NCBI GenBank assembly: GCA_049652745.1
Contig: JBASEY010000020.1
Coordinates: forward strand, 1 to 32,306
DNA length: 32,306 nucleotides
Direction: 5' to 3'
Origin: JBASEY01 sp049652745
GTDB lineage: Bacteria > CSSED10-310
Position numbers and translations under genes: made by a program. Position 1 is the stretch's first letter, and each line of letters starts with the position of its first letter. Of this stretch, positions 24,457-32,306 are shown one piece after another. Under the pieces are notes generated by a model. The model had not been told where the DNA came from. It was given only the letters and a program-made list of their open reading frames with translations, and did no database searches.

Positions 24457-27400
24457 CTACGGCCCATAGCCCCATGACTTGATCGCAATCTCACCCATAA
24501 TATCGTTCATTTCAGGGTTCAGCATCGCGCCGTAGAATCCCTGGCCGGTAACAATGTCTTGACCGGTATCCGGCCATACAAACGGCGGAATGACGATTAT
24601 CTCGGTCGTTCCGGTTGGAACATCGATATATTCGAAATCGATCGCGGCATATTCCGGGTAGTCAAAATAGACCCAGGACGGCCAGAACCAAAATTTGCCG
24701 TAAACTTCCAAGATAAAGAACGTCGCCACATGGGCCAGGGGCGCATCCGGGTTATCCAGGTAGCCGATAATGGAAAAGTCGTCTCCGGGATGAGCCATAT
24801 CCGGCATCTCGAGACGCACGCCCAGCGGATAGCCTGGAGTCGGTTCCGGTGTTTCCGTTGGTGTGGGTTCAGGCGGCTGTGTCGGTGTAGTCGGCGGCTC
24901 AGTCGGCGTGGGAGTTTGCGCCCCGGTTGGGGTGGAAGTCGGGGGTTGTGTTGGAGTAGCTGGTGTCGCCGTCGGTGTGGAAGTTTGCGACCCTGTTGGG
25001 GTGGAAGTCGGAGGCTCTGTCGGTGTAGCAGGCGTTGTCGTCGGTGTGGAGGTTTGCGACCCGCTTGGAGTTGACGTGGGCGGCGCCGTCGGTGTGGGCC
25101 CCAATGGTTCGCCAATATAGATATCATCGATGTCCCAGCGGATGGTATCTATAACGTCACCATCGAAAACAAACGCAAGCAGGAATTCTTCACCACAAAC
25201 AGCGTCCAGAGAGACAAAAACCTCACCTTTCATGTATCCGCCTGGTACTGACCATCGATCCTCCCAGGTGGCCCCACCGTCGATCGATGTCTGGATACGG
25301 AGAGTATAACCGCCATTGAAATCGTAAACACGATGTTTAAATACAAGCTGGATATTTGATATTGAAGAGGCGTCGAGCATAGGAGTATTCAGCCGAGATA
25401 TACCCGAGATAAAAGGGGGCCAGTTATAGAAGACCATTTCCGGTGATTCTCCACCGGCACCACTTGTGTCGGTAACCCACCAATTTGTATGGGTTCTGTC
25501 CCAGTTAGGCGGAATTGTGCCTGCCGCTATACCCGTGAAATCTTCAGTGAAGGGCAAAGGCAGCGCCGGTGGTTTTTTGAAAAAGGCTCGAGCCGTGTGA
25601 TCGTCATCCATCATCAACGTAGTGACCGGGTCATTGGAATACTGTAAGCCGTCAACTTCCCAGCGATCGAATTCCCATGGGTGATCGATGCCGTATGGTA
25701 TAGCCAAGCCTCCATAATAATTAAAAGAAGAAAATTCGAATTTGAACAAAGTGAAAATACTGCCGTTTGATTTATCGACTTCAGCTAAGTAAGAGTAGGA
25801 ACCAATAAAAGGAGTCATAAACAATCTACCGTGATCCTTGTCATATTCCATTCCATAGGCATGGGTGACGTCAATACCTGTCGGGCCAAGAAGGGTCTCT
25901 GCGCAGGTCTGGACATCGATGGTGTAAATACTGTCCGTTAAACCAGAACAGGCATAAAGAACACCGTCTCCGTAGGCAATATCAGTGAACCCGAGATCCG
26001 TCGTGAATGTGCCGACCACCGTGGCTGCACCGGTGCTTCTGTCTATCGTGAACAGCTCTATTCCACAAAAAGAATACATGACATCGTTGATCTCATCATA
26101 AGCCAAACCTCTAAGATTGGCCTTGCCTGTTTCGCCGACAAGCGTCAACACGCCGTTTTCAGTATCTACAGTATACAACGAGCTGGGATTATCAAAGCTC
26201 ATCGCATACCATTTGCCATCAGCCCATGTTCCGCCGGTGATCTGAACGTCATTGGATCCAAGCCAGGTTTTAGATCCCAGGTCTGCAGGATTGAACTTGA
26301 AAGGGTTATAGAAGTTATCAAATCTGAGCGCAAACCAGGTTGCCGGCGGCAGAGCGGCCAACATGATTTCCCGATCGATCGGGCAGCCATGCAATCCAAT
26401 TTTCGGGACAACACCTCCCTGGCCGATAGGGTCCAGCATATTGAGTTCACGGGTTTCGGAGATACAAATATCATCGATGGACCAAGCGTAGATATCTGTA
26501 GGGTCACCATCGAAAACAAACGCAAGAAGAAATTCTTCACCACAAACGGCGTCCAGAGAGACAGAAACCTCACCAACCATGGTCACGCCTGGTACTGACC
26601 ACCGATCCTCCCAGGTGGCCCCATTGTCGATCGATGTCTGGATACGGAGAGTAGAACTGCCATTGGCATTAGAAACATTATGTTTAAATATAAGCTGGAT
26701 ATTTGACACTGAAGCGCCGTCTAGCATGGGAGTGATCAGCCGAAATACATCCGGGGTGGGGAGCGAGTCTCTGAACACCGTTTCCGGTGGATTGCCACCA
26801 GCATAACTTGAGTAGGTAACCTGCCAGTTTGTATGGGTTCTGCTCCAGCCGGCCGGAATTGTACCTGCCGCTACACCCGTGAAATCTTCAGTGAACGGCA
26901 AAGGTAGCACGGGTTTTTTGAAAAAGGCTTGAGCCGTGTGATCGTCATCCATCATCAACCTAGTGGCCGGGTCATTGGAATACGGTAAGCCGTCAACTTC
27001 CCAGTGATCGAATTCCCATGGGTGATCGATGCCGTATGGTATAGCCAAGCCCCCTATGAAGATATAATCAGTAGCCAGGTCGAATTTGAACAAGGTGAAA
27101 ACACTTCCGTTTGATTTATCGGCTTCGGCTAAGTAAGCGCCGAAACTGCTAAAATAAGTCAAAAACAATCTGCCGTGATCCTTGTCATACTCGAATCCAT
27201 AGATATAGGAGACGTTAATACCAATCGGACCAAGCAAAGTCTCTGCGCAGGTCTGGACATCGATGGTATAAATGCTGTTCGTGAAATCAGAATAAGCGTA
27301 CAGAACACCGTCACCATAGGCAATATCAGTGAACCAGAGGTCCGTTGTGAATGAGCCGACCAACGTGGCTGCACCCGTGCTTCTGTCTATCGTGAACAGC

Positions 27401-28722
27401 TCCATTCCAGCGAAAGAATACATGACATCATTGATCTCATCGTAAGCCAAACCCCTGAGATAGGATTGACCCGTATCACCGACAAGCGTCAACGCGCCGT
27501 TTTCAATGTCTATGGTACACAATGAGCTGGGATTATCATAGATCATAGCATACCACTTGCCATCGGCCCACGTTCCGCCGGTGATCTGAGTATCATTGGA
27601 TCCAAGATAGGTAACTGAACCAACATCTGCAGGATTGAATTTGAAAGGACCATAGGGATAATCAAATTCGAGTGCATACCAGGTTGCCGGCGGCAGAGCG
27701 CCCAGTGTGATTTCCCGATCGATCGGGCAGTCATGCAATCCGACATTCGGAACAACACCACCCTGGCCGACAGGATCCAGCATATTGAGTTCACGGGTTT
27801 CGGTGATACAAATATCATCGATGGACCAAGAGTCGATATTTGTAGGGTCACCATCGAAAACAAACGCAAGAAGAAATTCTTCACCACAAACGGCGTCTAG
27901 AGAGACAATAACCTCACCTCTCATATCTTCGCCTGGGACTGACCACCGATCCTCCCAGGTGGCCCCGTCGTCGATCGATGTCTGGATACGGAGAGTATAA
28001 CCGCCATTGGCATCATAAACAACATGTTTAAATACTAGCTGGATATTTGACACTGAAGATCCGTCGAGTATGGGAGTAATCAGCCGAAATACACCTGCCG
28101 GGTAGGCAAAGTCATTGAACATCATTTCGGGCACTTCACCGCCAGCCCAATCGGAGAAATGGACTCCCCAGTTTACGTGAGTTCTAGTCCAGCCGGCCGG
28201 AATTGTATCTACCGCTACACCCGTGAAATCTTCAGTGAACGGTAGCGGCAGAAGTGGTGGTTTTTTGAAAAAGGCTTGAAGCATGTGATCGGTGTCCATA
28301 GTAAGAGTCTCGTTTTCATTAGTCGAGTAAAGCGCACCGTCGAGTTCCCAGTAATCGAAAAAAGAGAGCGTGTCAGGGTTGGCTAAAATGTTTATTGTAA
28401 TAAATTGATGATAAGAATGGCTTCCTGGGGCCGGTATCACAGTGCCGCTTCCCAACCCTCCCGGGACAAGCATTGTCAGAATAACATCAAGCGGCGTGTT
28501 AACATTCGGCGAGGTTTCAGCAGTCGCCGCGTCGCAGTCCAAAGCCACCAATCCGGGCGCCGGAATTCCATATTGGGTTTCAGAGGTGCGATAACGATGG
28601 CGCCAAGGTAAAGAATCGGTAGATGCCGCGTCTGAAATATCGCCGCTGATCATAGTTGCCTGACCTAGAGCAACCGGCGCCAGAACCGTGGCCAGCATCA
28701 TACACAGTAACATTTTTTTCAT
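24457..28722 (-). CDS. Giant secreted multidomain protein, 1421 aa
   Basis: Signal peptide 1-20 (cut near ALG-QA), AGGAGG 8 nt before the ATG. Order of parts: B-repeat-like domain (about 78-153); choice-of-anchor-J/MAM-like beta-sandwich 1 (155-309); second B-repeat (310-603) interrupted by a ~220-residue propeller-like region (346-565); beta-sandwich 2 (605-757); third B-repeat with inserted region (758-1050); beta-sandwich 3 (1053-1206); a Pro/Thr linker (1207-1298) and a C-terminal domain (1299-1421). The sandwiches share LPLPFTEDFTG, RIQTSIDxGATWEDRWSVPG and AFVFDGD. The propeller part has repeated IYTIDVQT- and YDEINDVMYS-like blades. No catalytic residues are recognised. It is probably an adhesin or surface structural protein with a C-terminal sorting domain. 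It is related throughout to the 891-residue neighbour. Confidence 0.9.
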   Translation of the reverse strand: MKKMLLCMMLATVLAPVALGQATMISGDISDAASTDSLPWRHRYRTSETQYGIPAPGLVALDCDAATAETSPNVNTPLDVILTMLVPGGLGSGTVIPAPGSHSYHQFITINILANPDTLSFFDYWELDGALYSTNENETLTMDTDHMLQAFFKKPPLLPLPFTEDFTGVAVDTIPAGWTRTHVNWGVHFSDWAGGEVPEMMFNDFAYPAGVFRLITPILDGSSVSNIQLVFKHVVYDANGGYTLRIQTSIDDGATWEDRWSVPGEDMRGEVIVSLDAVCGEEFLLAFVFDGDPTNIDSWSIDDICITETRELNMLDPVGQGGVVPNVGLHDCPIDREITLGALPPATWYALEFDYPYGPFKFNPADVGSVTYLGSNDTQITGGTWADGKWYAMIYDNPSSLCTIDIENGALTLVGDTGQSYLRGLAYDEINDVMYSFAGMELFTIDRSTGAATLVGSFTTDLWFTDIAYGDGVLYAYSDFTNSIYTIDVQTCAETLLGPIGINVSYIYGFEYDKDHGRLFLTYFSSFGAYLAEADKSNGSVFTLFKFDLATDYIFIGGLAIPYGIDHPWEFDHWEVDGLPYSNDPATRLMMDDDHTAQAFFKKPVLPLPFTEDFTGVAAGTIPAGWSRTHTNWQVTYSSYAGGNPPETVFRDSLPTPDVFRLITPMLDGASVSNIQLIFKHNVSNANGSSTLRIQTSIDNGATWEDRWSVPGVTMVGEVSVSLDAVCGEEFLLAFVFDGDPTDIYAWSIDDICISETRELNMLDPIGQGGVVPKIGLHGCPIDREIMLAALPPATWFALRFDNFYNPFKFNPADLGSKTWLGSNDVQITGGTWADGKWYAMSFDNPSSLYTVDTENGVLTLVGETGKANLRGLAYDEINDVMYSFCGIELFTIDRSTGAATVVGTFTTDLGFTDIAYGDGVLYACSGLTDSIYTIDVQTCAETLLGPTGIDVTHAYGMEYDKDHGRLFMTPFIGSYSYLAEVDKSNGSIFTLFKFEFSSFNYYGGLAIPYGIDHPWEFDRWEVDGLQYSNDPVTTLMMDDDHTARAFFKKPPALPLPFTEDFTGIAAGTIPPNWDRTHTNWWVTDTSGAGGESPEMVFYNWPPFISGISRLNTPMLDASSISNIQLVFKHRVYDFNGGYTLRIQTSIDGGATWEDRWSVPGGYMKGEVFVSLDAVCGEEFLLAFVFDGDVIDTIRWDIDDIYIGEPLGPTPTAPPTSTPSGSQTSTPTTTPATPTEPPTSTPTGSQTSTPTATPATPTQPPTSTPTGAQTPTPTEPPTTPTQPPEPTPTETPEPTPGYPLGVRLEMPDMAHPGDDFSIIGYLDNPDAPLAHVATFFILEVYGKFWFWPSWVYFDYPEYAAIDFEYIDVPTGTTEIIVIPPFVWPDTGQDIVTGQGFYGAMLNPEMNDIMGEIAIKSWGYGP
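25573..28260 (-). repeat. Two tandem 1344-bp repeats inside the 1421-aa gene
   Basis: Residues 155-602 and 603-1050 are the same 448-residue unit (beta-sandwich plus interrupted B-repeat). At DNA level the units are 26917-28260 and 25573-26916, sharing long identical runs. A partial third unit (25110-25572) codes only the beta-sandwich. The high DNA similarity shows recent duplication or homogenisation. Confidence 0.88.
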
Positions 28723-29070
28723 ATGTAGTTCCTCCTCATATGATTTATAGGTTTAACAGCTATCAATGCTTATAGAAGTCATATTCTTAAAATTCACTTG
28801 TTATTAAAAAAACTCTCTTCAGTAAGAATTATTAAAAATGAAAACGGAATATAAACGCAAGGCAAAATCATAAAAATATCAATTTAAGTCGCGGCTTTTT
28901 TTACTTTAATACTGGAATGATCGTGATGTTTTCTTAGGAAAATCCGCACAAGTAATACTTACGACTCGTTAACAAGTCTCACTTTTCAATATCCAATAAC
29001 CGATTACCCGATAATGAAAAGAGAGGGGTAAGGGATAGATTGGGGTAAGGCGTAAGGGGTGAGGGGCGGT

Positions 29071-29130
29071 TGTTTCAATATCAAATATCCAATGTCCAAT
29101 ATCCAATTTCCAAGTGTTGGAATTCAGTAT
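29071..29130 (-). repeat. Interspersed repeat, TTGGTTATTGG-type module (inverted)
   Basis: The reverse complement reads ATACTGAATTCCAACACTTGG then ATTGGATATTGGACATTGG, close to 11240-11299. It is part of the same spacer-restricted family and lies downstream of the 891-residue gene. Confidence 0.8.
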
Positions 29131-29186
29131 AAATTGTTCTCAAGTTTTGAATAGAAAACTAACAGAGCACTATCTATTAAAGATCC

Positions 29187-29266
29187 CTCAACTCAGGACT
29201 CAGCACTGCGTTCGCAGAACGCTACTCAGCACTGAAGCGCTCGGAGAGCGCTTTACTCAGCACTCA
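29187..29266 (-). repeat. AGTGCTGAGT/double-hairpin mosaic after the 891-aa gene
   Basis: It contains two hairpins, GCGTTC-GCA-GAACGC (29208-29222) and GCGCTC-GGA-GAGCGC (29237-29251), each flanked by ACTCAGCACT (the reverse complement of AGTGCTGAGT). The outer stem of the second extends to 8 bp (AAGCGCTC/GAGCGCTT). There is no T run, so it may act in transcript processing or protection rather than as a plain terminator. Confidence 0.8.
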
Positions 29267-29271
29267 AAGGC

Positions 29272-31947
29272 CTACGGCCCATAGCCCCATGATTTGATCG
29301 CAATCTCACCCATAATATCGTTCATTTCCGGGTTCAGCATCGCGCCGTAGAATCCCAGGCCGGTTACGATGTCTTGACCGGTATCCGGCCATTCAAACGG
29401 AGGAATGACGATTATCTCGGTCGTTCCGGTTGGAACATCGATGTATTCGAAATCGATCTCGGGATATTCCGGATAGTCAAAATATACCCAGGATGGCCAG
29501 AACCAGAATTTGCCGTAGACTTCCAGGATAAAGAACGTCGCCACATGGGCCAGAGGCGCATCCGGGTTATCCAGATAACCGATAATGGAAAACTCGTCTC
29601 CGGGATGAGCCATATCCGGCATATCGAGACGCACACCCAGTGGATAGCTCGGCGTCGGTTCCGGTGTTTCCGTAGGTGTGGGTTCAGGCGGCTGTGTCGG
29701 AGTGGGAGTGTGCGCCCCGGTTGGGGTGGAAGTCGGAGGTTGTGTCGGTGTTGCCGGCGGCTCGGTTGCTGTCGGTTTCGGAGTGTTTGTCGGAGTCGGT
29801 TCTGATGGTTTTGCGACAGTGATGTCATCGATGCTCCAATTAATGATATCGTTTGTGTCTCCATCGAATACAAACGCCAATTGGAATTCTTTGCCGGCAA
29901 CAGCATCCAGGTTGACAACAACCTGGCCGCTCATGGGTTGTCCCAGCATTGACCAACGATCTCTCCAAGTAGATCCACCATCGGTGGAAGTCTGAATACG
30001 AAGAATATAACCGCCGGCTTTATCGTTTACGAGATGCTTGAATGTGAGAGTTATGCTGGACGCTGTGGCGCCATTTAACTTGGGAGAGGATAATCGATAT
30101 ACTGCAGAACCACCTTGGGGATTACTATTAAATTTCAATTCAGGAGCTGTGCCACCAGCTTGATTCGAATCAGCGACTCCCCAGTTGACGTGGGTTCTGT
30201 TCCAGCCGGCCGGAATATCACCTTCTGCCACACCGGTGAAATCTTCGGTGAAAGGCAGAGGTTGAGTTGGAAACAGTCTGAAATAGGCGCGGACCGTGTA
30301 ATCTTTATCCATGAGAAGGGTTTCCGTCGGATTTAAGGAATATACCACGCTGTTGACTTCCCAATAATCGAAAACAGAACCGAAGGCAGCGGATGCGACG
30401 ATATCCACAACAGTGTTTTCAAGATAAGTGTAGGTTCCCGGAACTGGAGTCACGGAACCAGTGCCAATCCCGCCTGGAGCTTGCATGGTTAGTTTAAAAG
30501 GGATACCAAAAAACGCCTGGGCCGTGTGATTGGCATCCATCTTCAGAGTCGTGAGCGGATCATTGGAATACGGCATGCCGTCAACTTCCCAACGGTCGAA
30601 TACCCATGGGTGATCGATGCCATAAGGAATGGCAAGTCCGGAGATAATCCTGGGATTGGTGGTTTCACCGAAAGCTCCGTAACAAACAGCCCGACCGGTT
30701 GAAAGATCTACTTCAGCCAATCGCTTTGACTCCTGGGCAAAGCCAAACAGAAAAAACAACCTATCGTGATCCTTGTCATATTCCATTCCAGACACATAGA
30801 TGTCTATATAACCAGTCGGCCCGATCAATGTTGTCGCGGCAGTATTGACATCGATGGCGTAAATTTTGTAACTGGAGTAGCCGTACAACACACCGTTACC
30901 GTACGCGATGTCTCTAAAATAAGGAAAACCATCATAGTTTCCAATGAACGCCGCCGCTCCCGTCGATTGACTGATAGTATATAACGATTCATGTGATGAG
31001 CCGTATAAAATGTCGTTTACTTCATCGTAAGCCAGACCATAGATTTGCGCGCCGCTCGAGCCGACTTCGGTCATGGTTCCATTAAACGGATTGACGGTAT
31101 AGATGGTTGAATTATATGAAATAGGATCGCTTGACGCATACCAGGTTCCACCGGCCCATGTTCCACCGGCAATTTTTTCCGGCGTATTGGGCCCAATGAC
31201 GGAGAAGTCGCTGGGATTCATCGGGTCGAAAACAATGCCGGCATCTACCGGATAAGAATTAACAAAAGCATACCAGGTTGACGACGGTAGCGCGCCTAGA
31301 ATGATTTCCCGGTCGATCGGTATGTCATGTCGCCCGACACCAGGGGCAACAGCGCCCCAGCCGACAGGATTCAGCATGTCGAGTTCCCGATGTTCGGAGA
31401 CACAAATATCATCGATGCACCAACCGATGATGCCGGAAGTGTCCCCTTCGAAAACAAACGCAAGCTTGAATTTCTGGCCGAGAACGTTGTTCAGGTAAAT
31501 GAAAACCTCACCTCCCATTTGCTTGTCTGCCATTGACCAACGATCCTGCCAGGTGGCTCCGTTGTCTGTCGATGTCTGAATACGGAGAGTAAAATTGCAA
31601 AACATACATGCGATAAGGTGTCTGAAAGAAAGAAGTATATTAAATGCCGAGGTGCCATCCAATTCAGGAGTGATCAGTTTGATCTGTCCAGTGGCTGAAG
31701 GGAGATTACTCAGCTTCATTTCGGGCTCTTCACCGCCGGCCCAATTGGAGTCATAAACTCCCCAGTTTACGTGGGTTCTATCCCAGCCGGTCGGAACCTG
31801 GCCTGCTGCTACACCGGTGAAATCTTCGGTGAACGGCAACGCCAAGGCCGATGAACAATCTGTGCCGCCGGTGCTAACGGTTGCCCGACATAAAGTTATC
31901 GGCGCCAAAAGCGTCGTCAAAAACATGAACAGTAAAAGCTTTTTCAT
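29272..31947 (-). CDS. Large secreted multidomain protein, 891 aa
   Basis: Signal peptide about 1-22 (MKKLLLFMFLTTLLAPITLC; Cys20 is preceded by Leu, so not a lipobox). AGGAGG lies 8 nt before the ATG. Domains: beta-sandwich 1 of choice-of-anchor-J/MAM type (37-188); B-repeat interrupted by a ~220-residue propeller-like region (189-481, insert about 223-444); a complete uninterrupted B-repeat (484-557); beta-sandwich 2 (563-713); Pro/Thr linker (715-767); C-terminal domain (768-891). This is a shorter cousin of the adjacent 1421-residue protein. No catalytic site is recognised, so adhesion or cell-surface structure is the best guess. The uninterrupted B-repeat next to the interrupted one helps define the insertion point. 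Confidence 0.9.
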   Translation of the reverse strand: MKKLLLFMFLTTLLAPITLCRATVSTGGTDCSSALALPFTEDFTGVAAGQVPTGWDRTHVNWGVYDSNWAGGEEPEMKLSNLPSATGQIKLITPELDGTSAFNILLSFRHLIACMFCNFTLRIQTSTDNGATWQDRWSMADKQMGGEVFIYLNNVLGQKFKLAFVFEGDTSGIIGWCIDDICVSEHRELDMLNPVGWGAVAPGVGRHDIPIDREIILGALPSSTWYAFVNSYPVDAGIVFDPMNPSDFSVIGPNTPEKIAGGTWAGGTWYASSDPISYNSTIYTVNPFNGTMTEVGSSGAQIYGLAYDEVNDILYGSSHESLYTISQSTGAAAFIGNYDGFPYFRDIAYGNGVLYGYSSYKIYAIDVNTAATTLIGPTGYIDIYVSGMEYDKDHDRLFFLFGFAQESKRLAEVDLSTGRAVCYGAFGETTNPRIISGLAIPYGIDHPWVFDRWEVDGMPYSNDPLTTLKMDANHTAQAFFGIPFKLTMQAPGGIGTGSVTPVPGTYTYLENTVVDIVASAAFGSVFDYWEVNSVVYSLNPTETLLMDKDYTVRAYFRLFPTQPLPFTEDFTGVAEGDIPAGWNRTHVNWGVADSNQAGGTAPELKFNSNPQGGSAVYRLSSPKLNGATASSITLTFKHLVNDKAGGYILRIQTSTDGGSTWRDRWSMLGQPMSGQVVVNLDAVAGKEFQLAFVFDGDTNDIINWSIDDITVAKPSEPTPTNTPKPTATEPPATPTQPPTSTPTGAHTPTPTQPPEPTPTETPEPTPSYPLGVRLDMPDMAHPGDEFSIIGYLDNPDAPLAHVATFFILEVYGKFWFWPSWVYFDYPEYPEIDFEYIDVPTGTTEIIVIPPFEWPDTGQDIVTGLGFYGAMLNPEMNDIMGEIAIKSWGYGP

Positions 31948-32306
31948 ATGCGGTTCCTCCTTAAAAGATTAAAGTTCTTAACACCAAAAAACTCGCATTA
32001 CGTCAAAGCATCACGTCTTGATAATCCTCGCTTGATAAAAAATAACTCCTTGTGCATACATTTATTTATAACCAAGGCTGAATCAAAAAAACAAGTAAAA
32101 GTAAAAAAAAACCATTTGAGCCGCGACCGGATTTCAATGTCCAAGGTTCAATTTCTGATTTCCAAGTCCATCCATTTGGAACTCATCTTTAACAGTTGTA
32201 CCCAACGTTTGAAAACTGAATCGAGTAAAATCAAGGCTTTGCGCTGAAGCGGTGTTGAAAAAAGTTAAAATGTAGTGCCACGAATAAGTTAAAAATTTGT
32301 TGACAA
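31948..32306. other. Spacer upstream of the 891-aa gene, to window edge
   Basis: 359 bp, AT-rich, presumably the leader and promoter region of the 891-residue gene. The AGGAGG ribosome site lies at 31956-31961. A decayed TTTCCAAGT/CAATGTCC segment at 32140-32180 resembles the TTGGTTATTGG-type module. A 99-codon plus-strand frame at 31948-32247 is Lys/Ser-rich, starts against the leader, has no ribosome site and is probably chance. Nothing recognisable in the last 60 bp. Confidence 0.6.
32065..32094 (-). promoter_or_regulatory. Possible promoter of the 891-aa gene
   Basis: On the minus strand, TTGTTT (32094-32089) and TATAAA (32070-32065) are separated by 18 nt, about 120 nt before the ATG. 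The match is moderate in an AT-rich leader and could be chance. Confidence 0.3.

Larger units (their letters stand above)
28723..29271. other. 549-bp spacer between the two secreted-protein genes
   Basis: The right part, next to the 891-residue gene's stop, contains the AGTGCTGAGT/hairpin mosaic (29187-29266), an inverted TTGGTTATTGG-type module (29071-29130), a partial second copy (28985-29015), and a GGGGTAAGG-type G-rich run (29017-29068). The left part, upstream of the 1421-residue gene, is AT-rich and must hold its promoter and leader. An AGGAGG ribosome site lies at about 28731-28736. No strong -35/-10 pair and no ORF are seen. Confidence 0.7.

Noticed and set aside
24863..25120. Plus-strand Gly/Val-rich 85-codon ORF
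   Set aside because: It is the antisense of the Pro/Thr linker of the 1421-residue protein; the GVGVxxP-type pattern is a direct product of that repeat.
31885..31947. Lipoprotein signal in the 891-residue protein
   Set aside because: The residue before Cys20 is Leu, not Gly, Ala or Ser, so it does not fit a lipobox; an ordinary signal peptide is more likely.
31948..32247. Plus-strand 99-codon ORF, Lys/Ser-rich
   Set aside because: It starts at the ATG formed by the reverse of the leader beside the 891-residue gene, has no ribosome site, and runs through AT-rich DNA.

Overview
The window looks like a piece of an uncultivated Gram-negative bacterium. A family-9 (heptosyltransferase-type) glycosyltransferase suggests lipopolysaccharide. 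There is a lipoprotein sugar-binding protein, a PAS histidine kinase coupled to an HD-GYP regulator, and very large secreted proteins with proline/threonine-rich linkers. Overall style (TPTxTP linkers, tandem B12-type radical SAM enzymes, intergenic space full of short interspersed repeats) resembles genomes assembled from candidate phyla, but I cannot place the phylum from sequence alone.

Layout, left to right. 1-1536 (minus) is the 5' part of a large ankyrin-repeat gene that runs off the left edge. 1537-2535 holds one or two weak small ORFs. 2545-2617 is tRNA-Ala(GGC). 2826-7390 (minus) is a three-gene operon: two paralogous B12-binding/radical SAM proteins of identical length, then a membrane-anchored sulfatase-fold hydrolase. 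7502-11139 (plus) is a good sigma-70-like promoter followed by a REC-DUF3369-HD-GYP response regulator and a sensor kinase joined by a TAGTG stop/start overlap. 11348-11941 (minus) is an FMN-reductase-like flavoprotein with four cysteines. 12342-16031 (plus) is a sugar/surface-glycan operon: a GalT-like nucleotidyltransferase, a family-39-like polytopic glycosyltransferase and a family-9 glycosyltransferase, all overlapping. 16322-23482 (minus) is a tight six-gene run: YdjM/DUF457-type membrane protein, a membrane protein with two glutaminase-like domains, two sugar ABC permeases, a lipoprotein solute-binding protein and an NrnA-type DHH phosphoesterase. No ATPase is encoded. 24457-28722 and 29272-31947 (minus) are two related secreted multidomain proteins of 1421 and 891 residues.

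The most interesting material is in the right third. Both giant secreted proteins end in the same ~124-residue domain, nearly identical between them although the rest has diverged. This looks like a sorting or anchoring module. Each also contains a propeller-like domain that appears to be inserted inside a B-repeat-like domain. The second theme is the intergenic DNA, a mosaic of short repeat modules in both orientations: a covarying 15-nt hairpin family set among AGTGCTGAGT boxes, a ~106-nt element with terminal inverted repeats, a TTGGTTATTGG-type module, and G/C-rich intrinsic terminators. These modules recur in most of the larger spacers, mostly at 3' ends of genes.
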